Below are positions 8,775-18,426 of a stretch of DNA of 64,000 nucleotides, in pieces. The notes below the pieces were generated by a model that saw nothing but the letters and a program-made list of their open reading frames with translations, ran no database searches and had not been told where the DNA came from. This stretch comes from Bosea sp. ANAM02 (GTDB lineage: Bacteria; Pseudomonadota; Alphaproteobacteria; Rhizobiales; Beijerinckiaceae), in assembly GCF_011764485.1 (NCBI RefSeq), contig NZ_AP022848.1, positions 4,306,001 through 4,370,000 of the forward strand. Reading direction: 5' to 3'. Each line of letters starts with the position of its first letter. The first letter of the stretch is position 1. Position numbers and translations under genes: made by a program.

Positions 8775-8804
8775 TAGAGCGTGGGACAGCAGGCCGACGC
8801 TCTA
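8775..8804. terminator. Inverted repeat after ugd
   Basis: TAGAGCGT at 8775-8782 pairs with ACGCTCTA at 8797-8804, an 8-bp perfect stem with a 14-nt loop, 38 bp after the ugd stop. There is no T-tract, so intrinsic termination is doubtful. Its right arm contains the stop codon of the small minus-strand ORF, so it could serve as a shared 3' stem for both convergent transcripts. Confidence 0.4.
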
Positions 8805-8945
8805 GGCAAAGACGTGCCAGAGGCCGTACCCGATCAGGCCGAGCCAGGCCGTCTCGAAGGTTGCGATCGCTGCAGCAAGCAGCAATGCGACCATGTCAGC
8901 GGAAAGACGCTCGCTGCGTGTCATGGCTGGATCGATTTGCGTCAT
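8802..8945 (-). CDS. Small single-pass membrane protein (47 aa), hypothetical
   Basis: A 47-residue ORF starting ATG at 8945: a polar N-terminus (MTQIDPAMTRSERL) followed by a hydrophobic stretch from about residue 18 to 46 that would form one membrane helix. GAGGA lies 9 nt upstream of the ATG, a credible ribosome-binding site. It fills the otherwise empty 333-bp gap between ugd and the sugar transferase. I do not recognise the family. The position downstream of the sugar transferase gene on the same strand could make it part of that transcript. Support is the RBS, the amphipathic layout and the lack of a competing gene. Confidence 0.5.
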   Translation of the reverse strand: MTQIDPAMTRSERLSADMVALLLAAAIATFETAWLGLIGYGLWHVFA

Positions 8946-9070
8946 AGCGGGACATCCTCAGCAGATGGAGAATGCCGTCGCACGGTGCATGCCAGCCCGA
9001 CTTTCTTCGCGTCAAGCCGATCAACGCGCGGGGATGCGCCGCGCCTTTCTCGCGCGCGACACATACACGA

Positions 9071-10534
9071 TCAGTAGGTGTGCTTGATGTTGCAGATCGT
9101 GCCGAAGGTCCGCACGATGATCCGGATATCCAGCCAGACGCTGGCGTTCTCGACATACCACAGGTCCAGCTTCACACGCTCGGCCATACTTTCCGTCGTC
9201 GGCGTCTCGCCGCGGCTGCCATTGACTTGCGCCCAGCCGGTCAGCCCGGGCTTGACCTGCTGCCGATAGGGATAATCACCGATCAGCCGCTCGTAATGCT
9301 CGTCATGCGCCATGGCATGGGGACGGGGACCGACAATCGACATCTCGCCGCGAAGGACATTCCAAAGTTGCGGCAGCTCATCGATGCTCAACCTCCGGAG
9401 CCATCGCCCGACTGCGGTCACGCGGTCATCGCGCCGCGAGGCCTGCCGAACGACCGCGCCATCCTCCAGCACCCGCATGCTGCGGAATTTCAGGATCTTG
9501 AACGGCTGGTTGTTGAAGCCATTGCGCATCTGCTTGAACAGGATCGGGCCCGGACCGCTCAGCCGAATGATGGCCGCAGTCATGACGAGGAGCGGTGCCA
9601 ACAGCAGCAGGCCCGAAACCGCGATGACGATATCGACGCAGCGCTTGGCGGCACGCTCACCTTCGCTCATCGGCGCCCGGTGTATCTCGACCGTCACAAT
9701 GTCCGATCCGAAGCGCTCGACCCGGCGCAGGACGAGTTCGCCCAGCCGGCCGTCGAGCATGAGTTTGATGGGCAAAGGCAGAATCCGCAGCCGCGCAAGC
9801 ACACGCTCGACGAGATCGAAGCGCCGGCTGTCGAGCAGCACCACGATCTCCTGAATCTGCGAGCCTCTGAGCGCAGCGATCGCCTGATCAAGGACGGTGT
9901 CAACCTCCCCATGCGAGGCCTCGCGGCCGGCGGGCAACTGAACATTCGCCGCGACTGAAAAGCCGAAGGGGGCAAGCCGCTGGATCGTCCAGCTGAGGTC
10001 CGTCGCGGGGCAATCGGAGACGATGGCGACGCGGCGCGTCGCAAATTGCCCGTGCGCGAGCGCGCGGCTGATGAAGCCCTGCCAATAGAAGCGCGACGCC
10101 ACGACGACGCAGAAAGCGATCACCACGAACGAGATCGTGGTCGCGCGCGAGATCAAGTGACCTGTCTTCAACGCGAAGCCGATCAGCGTCAGAAAGCCGG
10201 TAACCGCGAGCCAGATGACGAGGGCGTTTGAAATCTGTCGAAGCGGCTGGAGCAGCTCAGTCGGTCGGTAAAAGCCGCGTTGCTGCATTAACAGGACAAA
10301 AAGAGCGGCAAAAAGCGCGCCTATGGCTCCGGACATCGCCAGCACCGAGGAATTCCCCGACCCCAGCGCGTCATAGACGAGGCCGCACGCCAGACTCGCC
10401 CCCACGATGGCGGCGACATCAACCAGCGCAACGAAGCGACCCGACAGGTCGTACCGAAACCGGATACCTCCCTCGCGGGACGCCTCTCTCGCAGCAACGA
10501 AATCGCTTGCCATGAGAAGACCCAATATAGGCAT
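9071..10534 (-). CDS. Exopolysaccharide polyprenyl glycosylphosphotransferase (WcaJ/ExoY-like)
   Basis: A 487-residue integral membrane enzyme that transfers a sugar-1-phosphate to undecaprenyl phosphate, the first step of polysaccharide repeat assembly. The N-terminus has about four to five membrane helices (roughly residues 30-150), then a CoA-binding-like domain, a further helix near residue 305, and the catalytic sugar-transferase domain with ILKFRSM, DDRVTAVGRWLRR, SIDELPQLWNVLRG and SIVGPRPH. The start at 10534 is uncertain: an in-frame stop lies just upstream, and the AAGGAGG at 10555-10561 is 20 nt away; ATG 10513 is the alternative. It is divergent from the phosphohexomutase gene. 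Confidence 0.92.
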   Translation of the reverse strand: MPILGLLMASDFVAAREASREGGIRFRYDLSGRFVALVDVAAIVGASLACGLVYDALGSGNSSVLAMSGAIGALFAALFVLLMQQRGFYRPTELLQPLRQISNALVIWLAVTGFLTLIGFALKTGHLISRATTISFVVIAFCVVVASRFYWQGFISRALAHGQFATRRVAIVSDCPATDLSWTIQRLAPFGFSVAANVQLPAGREASHGEVDTVLDQAIAALRGSQIQEIVVLLDSRRFDLVERVLARLRILPLPIKLMLDGRLGELVLRRVERFGSDIVTVEIHRAPMSEGERAAKRCVDIVIAVSGLLLLAPLLVMTAAIIRLSGPGPILFKQMRNGFNNQPFKILKFRSMRVLEDGAVVRQASRRDDRVTAVGRWLRRLSIDELPQLWNVLRGEMSIVGPRPHAMAHDEHYERLIGDYPYRQQVKPGLTGWAQVNGSRGETPTTESMAERVKLDLWYVENASVWLDIRIIVRTFGTICNIKHTY

Positions 10535-10714
10535 GAGGCGAGAAAAATTTTACGCCTCCTTAACCACGTTTTCAACCGGGGCCACCTGGGCCCTCGCTCT
10601 TGAGGGAGCGGACATTCTTGTTTCCACCGAGCGAAATCCTCTCCTGCAGCGCAGTGACTCCGCCGGCAGAGCTGAGGTAACGGTTCGCCGCCCCCTTGGA
10701 CGGACCTTCACCGC

Positions 10715-12136
10715 ATGAGCAGCCTGAAATTCGGAACCTCCGGCCTGCGCGGCCTCGTGACGGAGCTTGTCGGCCTGCCGACCTACGCTCATGTTCGCGC
10801 CTTCTGCGCCATGTTGCGCGATGAGGGCGAGGCGGCGAAACCCGGCAGCGACGTCCTGATCGGCCGCGACCTGCGCTCGTCCAGTCCGCTGCTCGCAGCG
10901 CAATGCGCTCAGGCCATTGCGGATGCCGGGCTCGTTCCGGTGGATTGCGGCCCCGTGCCGACACCCGCCCTGGCGCTGGCTGCCATGGCCGCCGGCTGCC
11001 CTGCCGTGATGGTCACGGGCAGCCACATTCCCGACGACCGGAACGGGTTGAAATTCTATCGCGCCGGGGGCGAGATCGACAAAGCTGACGAGGCGGGCAT
11101 TCTGGCGCAGCATGAGGCGCTCGCGCTCGCGACGGCCCCGGATATCTCCATCACGGCGCGGCAGCGCGACGTCCTCGCTCCCTACCGCGCACGCTATGTC
11201 GACTTCTTCGGGCATGCCCTGGACGGTCTCACCATCGGCGTCTACCAGCATTCATCCGTCGGGCGCGACGTCGTCCACGACGTGCTGGCCGCACTCGGCG
11301 CGACGCCCGTCCCGCTGGGCCGAAGCGAGACTTTCATCCCGGTCGATACCGAAGCCCTCCGCCCGGAAGACGAGAACCTGGCCCGGCGCTGGGCAAGCGA
11401 GCGCAGGCTCGATGCGATCGTCTCGACCGATGGGGATGCGGATCGCCCGCTCGTTGCCGATGAGGTCGGCCGCTTCCTCCGTGGCGACCTCGTCGGTGCC
11501 CTCACCGCGCGCTTCCTCGGCGCAGATGCGATCGTCACGCCGGTGACATCGAATTCCGCGCTCGACCGCCCCGGATCGTTCGACAAGGTGGTGCGGACAC
11601 GCGTCGGCTCGCCTCATGTGATCGCCGGCATGACGGAAGCCGAAGCTGCAGGTGCCGGGACCATCGTCGGCTTCGAGGCCAATGGCGGCGTGCTGCTGGG
11701 CTCGAACGTCATGCTCGACGGACGCCATCTCTCCGCTCTGCCCACGCGAGATGCCCTTCTGCCGATCCTGGCGACTCTTGCCCTGGCGCGCGCCACAGGC
11801 AAGCCGCTCAGCGCCATGGCGGCCGAAGCCCGGTTTGCGACCGCGCTGTCGAACCGCCTGCAGGAGGTCCCGCAGGACAGGACCGCAGCCCTGATCGCGA
11901 GGCTCGACGCGGAGGATTCCGGCTTTCGGGACACCGCCTTCGCCGCCCATGGCGCCGTGGTCTCACGCGACCGCCGGGACGGCCTGCGGCTGACGCTCGG
12001 CAACGGTGCGACGGTGCATTTCCGGGCCTCCGGCAATGCACCGGAGCTGCGTGTCTATGTCGAGGCCCCGACGCCGGAAGCAGCGGAGGCGCTGCTGACC
12101 GAAAATCTCGCTTTCGCGGCGGCGCAAACGCGCTAA
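10715..12136 (+). CDS. Phosphohexomutase (phosphomannomutase/phosphoglucomutase family)
   Basis: A 473-residue alpha-D-phosphohexomutase that moves phosphate between C6 and C1 of a hexose, supplying sugar-1-phosphates for nucleotide-sugar synthesis. The four-domain pattern is visible: N-terminal FGTSGLRG, the phosphoserine loop VTGSHIPDDRNG with Ser103, the Mg-binding DGDADRPL, the sugar-binding GFEANGG, and a C-terminal phosphate-binding RASGNAPELRVY. The loop reads TGSH rather than the common TASH. It lies between two polysaccharide genes, so mannose-1-phosphate or glucose-1-phosphate production for exopolysaccharide or LPS is the likely role; which sugar cannot be decided. Confidence 0.9.
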   Translation: MSSLKFGTSGLRGLVTELVGLPTYAHVRAFCAMLRDEGEAAKPGSDVLIGRDLRSSSPLLAAQCAQAIADAGLVPVDCGPVPTPALALAAMAAGCPAVMVTGSHIPDDRNGLKFYRAGGEIDKADEAGILAQHEALALATAPDISITARQRDVLAPYRARYVDFFGHALDGLTIGVYQHSSVGRDVVHDVLAALGATPVPLGRSETFIPVDTEALRPEDENLARRWASERRLDAIVSTDGDADRPLVADEVGRFLRGDLVGALTARFLGADAIVTPVTSNSALDRPGSFDKVVRTRVGSPHVIAGMTEAEAAGAGTIVGFEANGGVLLGSNVMLDGRHLSALPTRDALLPILATLALARATGKPLSAMAAEARFATALSNRLQEVPQDRTAALIARLDAEDSGFRDTAFAAHGAVVSRDRRDGLRLTLGNGATVHFRASGNAPELRVYVEAPTPEAAEALLTENLAFAAAQTR

Positions 12137-12226
12137 ACCATGGGCGAAGCTGCTCGCCGAGCCGGCGCATCAATCTGACACCGCAGCGACTCCGTCGGCT
12201 GCCGCCGCCTTCAGCAGGGACATCAC

Positions 12227-13252
12227 GTGGATCAGGCCACCTCGTTCGAACGCGTGCTTCTGACCGGTGCGGCCGGCTTCGTCGGATTCCATGTGACGCA
12301 AGCGCTGCTCGACAAGGGCGTCGAGGTTCTCGGCATCGACAACCTCACGCCCTATTACGATCCCGCCCTCAAGCAGGCCCGGCTCGACCGGCTCGTCGCC
12401 CGCAACGGCTTCTCCTTCGAGCCGATCGACATCGCCGAATACGATGCGGTGCAGGCGGCCTTCGCAACGTTCCGTCCGCAGGTCGTGATTCATCTCGCGG
12501 CGCAGGCCGGCGTGCGCTACTCGCTCGAGAACCCGCGCGCCTACGCCGCATCCAATCTCGACGGCTTCCTGTCGATCCTCGAAGCCTGCCGGCACAATCC
12601 CGTCGACCACCTCGTCTACGCCTCGTCGAGCTCTGTCTACGGCGCCAATGCCAAGGTGCCGTTCAGCGAGCATGACGGGGCCGACCATCCGGTCTCGCTC
12701 TATGCGGCGACCAAGCGCGCCAATGAACTGATGGCGCATTCCTATTCGCATCTCTACGGAATCCCCGCGACGGGCCTGCGCTTCTTCACGGTCTACGGCC
12801 CCTGGGGCAGGCCGGACATGGCCTATTTCAAGTTCACCAAGGCGATCCTCGAAGGCCGGCCCATCGACGTCTATGACGAAGCTACGATGAGCCGCGACTT
12901 CACCTATGTCGACGATATCCGCGAGGCGATCGTGCGGCTGGCAGGAAAGCCTCCCCGGACAAATGCGCGAACGAACGCGCCGGCCGACCCGGCGACGTCG
13001 ACGGCTCCGTGGCGCATCTACAATATCGGCAACCATACGCCGGTGCGTCTCGACCGTTTCATCACGGCGATCGAGGAGGCCTGCGGCCGCAAGGCAATCA
13101 AGCGGCACTTGCCCGCCCAGCCCGGGGACGTGCCGGCGACCTATGCCGACGTGGCCGACCTGACCGCCAGCGTCGATTTCCGGCCGGATACGCCGATCGA
13201 GACAGGAATCGCTCGCTTCGTCGCCTGGTATCGGGAATTCTATCGTATCTGA
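12227..13252 (+). CDS. UDP-glucuronate 4-epimerase (NAD-dependent extended SDR)
   Basis: A 341-residue extended SDR. The Rossmann motif is TGAAGFVGFH, the DNLTPYYDPALKQAR segment right after the second beta strand is characteristic of UDP-glucuronate 4-epimerases, and the catalytic triad is given by ASSSSVYG and the YAATKRANE motif. The product, UDP-galacturonate, is an acidic exopolysaccharide or LPS sugar; Ugd at 7391 supplies the substrate. The start is GTG 12227 with AGGGA six bases upstream; no earlier in-frame ATG precedes the Rossmann motif. Confidence 0.9.
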   Translation: MDQATSFERVLLTGAAGFVGFHVTQALLDKGVEVLGIDNLTPYYDPALKQARLDRLVARNGFSFEPIDIAEYDAVQAAFATFRPQVVIHLAAQAGVRYSLENPRAYAASNLDGFLSILEACRHNPVDHLVYASSSSVYGANAKVPFSEHDGADHPVSLYAATKRANELMAHSYSHLYGIPATGLRFFTVYGPWGRPDMAYFKFTKAILEGRPIDVYDEATMSRDFTYVDDIREAIVRLAGKPPRTNARTNAPADPATSTAPWRIYNIGNHTPVRLDRFITAIEEACGRKAIKRHLPAQPGDVPATYADVADLTASVDFRPDTPIETGIARFVAWYREFYRI

Positions 13253-13289
13253 GCCGACCGGCAGCGCCTTCGAGACAGGACTTGACGAC

Positions 13290-14498
<1,209 letters not shown>

Positions 14499-14535
14499 GC
14501 GCCGCAACGACCGCGTCTCCCGCACCGAGAGCATG

Positions 14536-14563
14536 GGCCTCTAACCATAAGGGGCCTTTGTTT
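14536..14563 (+). terminator. Probable intrinsic terminator after thiolase
   Basis: GGCCTCT (14536-14542) and AGGGGCC (14550-14556) form a 7-bp stem with one G-T wobble and a 7-nt loop, followed by TTTGTTT. It lies 37 bp after the thiolase stop and isolates it from rfbB. Confidence 0.6.
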
Positions 14564-14729
14564 GGCCGCGGTTCGGGCGTTTCGCTGTCGCACGAAAGCG
14601 GTTCATGATAGGGCCGCTTTGTGAAGGGGGATATGCGTTGAGGCCGACGGTCAGAACCGCCGATTCAGTTATGCGGGCCTGGTCCGCTTTCTCGTCCCGC
14701 CTTCTCGATCGTCGCCAGGATCGCTCTTC

Positions 14730-15785
14730 ATGCCCTTGAGATTTCTCGTGACCGGCGGCGCCGGGTTCATCGGCTCGGCCGTGGTGCGCAAGCTGATCGG
14801 CGAGACGGAGCATGAGGTTTGCGTCGTCGACAAGCTGACCTATGCCGGCAATCTCGCCTCGCTGGCACCGGTCGCGCGCAGCAACCGCTACCGGTTCGAG
14901 CAGGCCGATATTGGCGACGGCGAGAGGATGAAGGCGATCTTCGCCGATTTCCAGCCCGATATCGTGATGCATCTTGCCGCCGAAAGCCATGTCGACCGCT
15001 CGATCGACGGGCCGGCCGCCTTCATCGAGACCAATGTCGTCGGCTCGTTCACCCTGCTGCAGGAAGCGCTGCGCCATTTCCGGGCATTGCCGGAGGAGCG
15101 CAAGGCGCGCTTCCGCTTCCACCATATCTCGACCGACGAGGTCTTCGGCTCGCTGGGGGCGGACGGCTTCTTCCGCGAGGATACCGCCTATCAGCCGAAC
15201 TCGCCCTATTCGGCCTCCAAGGCGGCGTCTGACCATCTCGTGCGGGCCTGGCATCACACCTATGGCCTGCCGGTGGTGATGACCAATTGCTCGAACAATT
15301 ACGGGCCCTATCACTTCCCCGAGAAGTTGATCCCGCTGATGATCATCAATGCGCTGGAGGGCAAGAAGCTGCCGGTCTACGGCAACGGGCTCAACGTGCG
15401 CGACTGGCTCTATGTCGACGACCATGCCGACGCACTGCTGACCGTCGCGACCAACGGCAAGCTGGGCGAGAGCTACAATATCGGCGGTCACAACGAGAAG
15501 ACCAATATCGAGGTGGTGAAGACCATCTGCGCCCTGCTCGACGAGCTCAGGCCCGATCCGAAAGGTTCGCGCGAGCGCCTGATAGCTTACGTCACCGACC
15601 GGCCGGGACATGATGCGCGCTATGCGATCGATGCCGGCAAGATCGGCCGCGAGCTCGGCTGGAAGCCGAGGGAAACCTTCGAGACGGGCCTGCGCCGCAC
15701 CGTCGAATGGTATCTCGCCAATCCCGCATGGTGGGGCGATATCCGCTCCGGTGTCTATCGCGGCGAACGCCTCGGCGCGGCCTGA
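14730..15785 (+). CDS. rfbB: dTDP-glucose 4,6-dehydratase
   Basis: A 351-residue extended SDR catalysing the second step of dTDP-L-rhamnose synthesis: dTDP-glucose to dTDP-4-keto-6-deoxyglucose with bound NAD. Diagnostic segments are [31 protein letters not shown], the catalytic [11 protein letters not shown] and [17 protein letters not shown]. It is the first gene of rfbBCDA, whose members are separated by at most 12 bp or overlap, so all four form one operon. The start ATG 14730 follows a 231-bp gap containing the thiolase terminator and, presumably, the operon promoter. Confidence 0.96.
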   Translation: MPLRFLVTGGAGFIGSAVVRKLIGETEHEVCVVDKLTYAGNLASLAPVARSNRYRFEQADIGDGERMKAIFADFQPDIVMHLAAESHVDRSIDGPAAFIETNVVGSFTLLQEALRHFRALPEERKARFRFHHISTDEVFGSLGADGFFREDTAYQPNSPYSASKAASDHLVRAWHHTYGLPVVMTNCSNNYGPYHFPEKLIPLMIINALEGKKLPVYGNGLNVRDWLYVDDHADALLTVATNGKLGESYNIGGHNEKTNIEVVKTICALLDELRPDPKGSRERLIAYVTDRPGHDARYAIDAGKIGRELGWKPRETFETGLRRTVEWYLANPAWWGDIRSGVYRGERLGAA

Positions 15786-15797
15786 ACGGGGAAAGAC

Positions 15798-16355
15798 ATG
15801 CTGAGCGTCGAGGAAACGGCGATCCCGGCCGTCAAGATCGTCACGCCGAAGAAGCACGGCGACCCTCGCGGCTTCTTCTCGGAGACCTGGAGCCGCAAGG
15901 CCTTCGCGGAAGCCCGGCTCGATCTCGACTTCGTCCAGGACAACCAGTCACTGTCCGGTCCGGTCGGCACGTTGCGCGGCCTCCATTTCCAGTCCCCGCC
16001 TTTCGCGCAGGACAAGCTGGTGCGGGTCACGCGCGGGCGCATCCTCGACGTCGCCGTCGATATCCGCAGCTCGTCCCCGACTTTCGGGAAACATGTCGCG
16101 GTCGAACTCTCAGCCGAGAACTGGAAGCAGCTCCTGGTCCCCGTCGGCTTCGCCCATGGCTTCGTCACGCTGGAGCCGGATACCGAGGTCATCTACAAGG
16201 TCACCGCGCCCTACGCGCCCGAGAACGACCACGGGCTTGCCTTCGACGACCCGGCTCTGGGCATCGACTGGCGCCTGCCGCTCTCCGGCCTCACCCTCTC
16301 CGACAAGGACCGCAAGCATCCGCGTCTCGCCGAGATGCTGCGCTATTTCGACTGA
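15798..16355 (+). CDS. rfbC: dTDP-4-dehydrorhamnose 3,5-epimerase
   Basis: A 185-residue cupin-fold epimerase converting dTDP-4-keto-6-deoxyglucose to dTDP-4-keto-L-rhamnose. Family signatures are DPRGFFSETW, QDNQSLSGPVGTLRGLHFQ (the His being the catalytic base), VRVTRGRILDVAVDIR and VPVGFAHGFVTL. The length matches the family. The ATG sits 12 bp after rfbB with GGGGAAAG upstream, and the stop overlaps the rfbD ATG. Confidence 0.95.
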   Translation: MLSVEETAIPAVKIVTPKKHGDPRGFFSETWSRKAFAEARLDLDFVQDNQSLSGPVGTLRGLHFQSPPFAQDKLVRVTRGRILDVAVDIRSSSPTFGKHVAVELSAENWKQLLVPVGFAHGFVTLEPDTEVIYKVTAPYAPENDHGLAFDDPALGIDWRLPLSGLTLSDKDRKHPRLAEMLRYFD

Positions 16356-17263
16356 TGACATTGCGTATCGCCGTCACCGGTTGGACCGGCCAGGTCGTCT
16401 GCGCCATGCTGGAGCGCGTGCCGGTCGGCGTCGAGGTCATCGCGCTGCGCCGGCCCGACCTCGATCTCGCGGTTCCGAAGACGGTCGCGCCGGCCCTGCG
16501 CTCGGCGAGGCCCGACGTCATCGTCAACACCGCCGCCTATACCGCCGTGGACCAGGCCGAGAGCGAGCCGGAGCTGGCCATGCGGGTCAATGGCGAGGCC
16601 GCCGGCGAGGCGGCGCGCGCCGCGGCGGCGCTCGGCATTCCCATGATCCAGCTCTCGACCGACTATGTCTTCGACGGCGGGCTCGACCGGCCCTATCGCG
16701 AGGATGATGCGACCGGCCCGATCTTGGCCTATGGCGCCAGCAAGCTTGCCGGCGAGCAGGCGGTCGCGGCCGCGACCGACAACCACGCCATCCTGCGCAC
16801 CGCCTGGATCTACAGCCCGTTCGGCAAGAACTTCGTCAAGACGATGCTGCATCTCGCCGAGACGCGCGACGAGGTCGGGGTCGTCGCCGACCAGGCGGGC
16901 TGCCCGACCAGCGCACTCGATATCGCCGATGCGATCTTCACCGTCGCGCGCAACCTGACGGGTCGGAGGGACGAGGCTTGCCTGCGCGGCGTGTTCCACA
17001 TGAGCGCGACGGGCGAAGCCGTCTGGGCCGATGTCGCCGAGGCGATCTTCGCGGAACGTCAGCGGCTGGGTGGCGAGCCGATACGGGTCAGGCGCATCGC
17101 AACCGCGGATTATCCGACGCCCGCGCGCCGGCCCGCCAATTCCCGGCTCGATTGCAGCAAGCTAGCACTTGCCCATGGCGTTCAGTTGCCCGAATGGCGG
17201 AGCTCGCTTCAAGCTTGCGTCGCACGGCTTCTCAAGGATCAAGGCAAGGACCAGCAACCATGA
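16355..17263 (+). CDS. rfbD: dTDP-4-dehydrorhamnose reductase
   Basis: A 302-residue NAD(P)H-dependent SDR that reduces dTDP-4-keto-L-rhamnose to dTDP-L-rhamnose. Features are VTGWTGQV (Rossmann, with Trp-Thr in place of the common AxGQ), [17 protein letters not shown], the STDYVFDG segment and the catalytic [10 protein letters not shown]. The ATG at 16355 overlaps the rfbC stop (ATGA), and the rfbD stop in turn overlaps the rfbA start, supporting coupled translation. Confidence 0.94.
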   Translation: MTLRIAVTGWTGQVVCAMLERVPVGVEVIALRRPDLDLAVPKTVAPALRSARPDVIVNTAAYTAVDQAESEPELAMRVNGEAAGEAARAAAALGIPMIQLSTDYVFDGGLDRPYREDDATGPILAYGASKLAGEQAVAAATDNHAILRTAWIYSPFGKNFVKTMLHLAETRDEVGVVADQAGCPTSALDIADAIFTVARNLTGRRDEACLRGVFHMSATGEAVWADVAEAIFAERQRLGGEPIRVRRIATADYPTPARRPANSRLDCSKLALAHGVQLPEWRSSLQACVARLLKDQGKDQQP

Positions 17264-18135
17264 AGGGGATCATCCTGGCCGGCGGCTCGGGCACGCGGCT
17301 GCACCCGATGACGCTGGCGATGTCGAAGCAGTTGCTGCCCGTCTACGACAAGCCGATGATCTACTACCCGCTCTCGACGCTGATGCTCGCCGGCATCCGC
17401 GAGGTGCTGATCATCTCGACACCGCACGACCTGCCGCATTTCAAGCGCCTGCTCGGCGACGGCTCCGACTGGGGCATGGATCTCACCTATGCCGAGCAGC
17501 CGCATCCCGGCGGACTGGCGCAGGCCTATCATATCGGCGCCGATTTCGTCGCGGGCGAGCCGTCGGCCCTGATCCTCGGCGACAACCTCTATTACGGCCA
17601 CAGCCTGCCGGGGATGATGGCCCGCGCAACGGCCCGGACGACGGGCGCGACCGTCTTCGCCTATCATGTCCGTGATCCCGAGCGGTACGGCGTCGTCGCC
17701 TTCGATGCGTCAGGCAAGGCGATCTCGATCGAGGAGAAGCCGAAGGTCCCGCAATCGAACTGGGCCGTCACGGGCCTGTATTTCTACGATGCCGAGGTCG
17801 TGGAGATCGCCCGCTCGCTGAAGCCCTCGGCCCGCGGCGAGCTCGAGATCACCGACGTCAACCGGATCTATCTCGAACGCGGCCAGCTCTCGGTGGAATC
17901 GATGGGCCGCGGCTTCGCCTGGCTCGATACCGGCACGCCCGACAGCCTGCTGGAAGCGGGCGAGTTCGTGCGCACGCTCGAAAGCCGCCAGGGTCTGCGC
18001 ATCGCCTGCCCGGAGGAGATCGCGGCGCGACAGGGCTGGATATCGGCCGCGCAGCTTACCGCCCTCGGCGAAAAGCTCGCCAAGGGCGATTACGGACAGT
18101 ATCTCATGCGCATGGCACGGGACATCGCCGGCTGA
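17260..18135 (+). CDS. rfbA: Glucose-1-phosphate thymidylyltransferase
   Basis: A 291-residue nucleotidyltransferase making dTDP-glucose from dTTP and glucose-1-phosphate, the entry step to dTDP-rhamnose. Motifs are the N-terminal [42 protein letters not shown] and [11 protein letters not shown]. The start ATG overlaps the rfbD TGA (ATGA). Length and motifs are those of RmlA. It is the last gene of rfbBCDA; the thiamin-regulated operon begins downstream with its own leader. Confidence 0.96.
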   Translation: MKGIILAGGSGTRLHPMTLAMSKQLLPVYDKPMIYYPLSTLMLAGIREVLIISTPHDLPHFKRLLGDGSDWGMDLTYAEQPHPGGLAQAYHIGADFVAGEPSALILGDNLYYGHSLPGMMARATARTTGATVFAYHVRDPERYGVVAFDASGKAISIEEKPKVPQSNWAVTGLYFYDAEVVEIARSLKPSARGELEITDVNRIYLERGQLSVESMGRGFAWLDTGTPDSLLEAGEFVRTLESRQGLRIACPEEIAARQGWISAAQLTALGEKLAKGDYGQYLMRMARDIAG

Positions 18136-18176
18136 CGTCCTGGTTCGCTCGGATACCCGCCCGGCTGCGTTATCGC

Positions 18177-18205
18177 TTGACAGCGGGGCCTGCCGCTCGT
18201 CATCT
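18177..18205 (+). promoter_or_regulatory. Possible promoter of the TPP-riboswitch operon
   Basis: A perfect TTGACA (18177-18182) lies upstream of the riboswitch; 17 nt further on, the best -10 candidate is the weak TCATCT (18200-18205). Transcription would then start around the 5' side of the riboswitch P1 helix (18206). The -35 is convincing, the -10 is not. Confidence 0.35.
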
Positions 18206-18321
18206 GCATCCGTTCCCAGGGGGGCCTCGCTAGGAGGCTGAGATTCCGCCGGCAGGGCTTTCGAGCCTGGCAACGCGGTGACCCTCCGAACCTGATCCGG
18301 ATCATACCGGCGTAGGGATGC
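18206..18321 (+). promoter_or_regulatory. TPP riboswitch (THI element)
   Basis: A 5' leader with the conserved thiamin pyrophosphate aptamer. P1 is formed by GCATCC (18206-18211) and GGATGC (18316-18321). The pyrimidine-sensing arm has GGGGGGCC and GGAGGCTGAGA near 18220-18243, a variable hairpin follows (CAGGGCT..AGCCTGG near 18253-18270), and the pyrophosphate-sensing arm contains ACCCTCCGAACCTGATCC and ATACCGGCGTAGGGA (18281-18318). All invariant blocks (CTGAGA, GACCCT, GAACCTGATC, ATACCGGCG, AGGGA) are present. It would repress the downstream LuxE/LuxC-ABC-SDR operon when thiamin pyrophosphate is plentiful. This is the strongest functional clue for that operon. Confidence 0.95.
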
Positions 18322-18382
18322 GGGACATGCGGCCGTCACAGGCCCTGATTCCAGCTTGCGCTCATGATCCTCCAGCGATCGA

Positions 18383-18418
18383 CGCTCCCGGCTTGCCCGC
18401 GCGCGTCCGAACGGAGCG
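18383..18418 (+). promoter_or_regulatory. Possible riboswitch expression platform hiding the first Shine-Dalgarno
   Basis: CGCTCC (18383-18388) can pair with GGAGCG (18413-18418), which contains the GGAG that precedes the GTG start at 18427. A 6-bp stem would block ribosome entry, consistent with translational control by the TPP aptamer, the usual mode in proteobacteria. No U-tract terminator is visible between aptamer and gene. The link between ligand binding and this stem is inferred. Confidence 0.35.
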
Positions 18419-18426
18419 AGCTTCAA

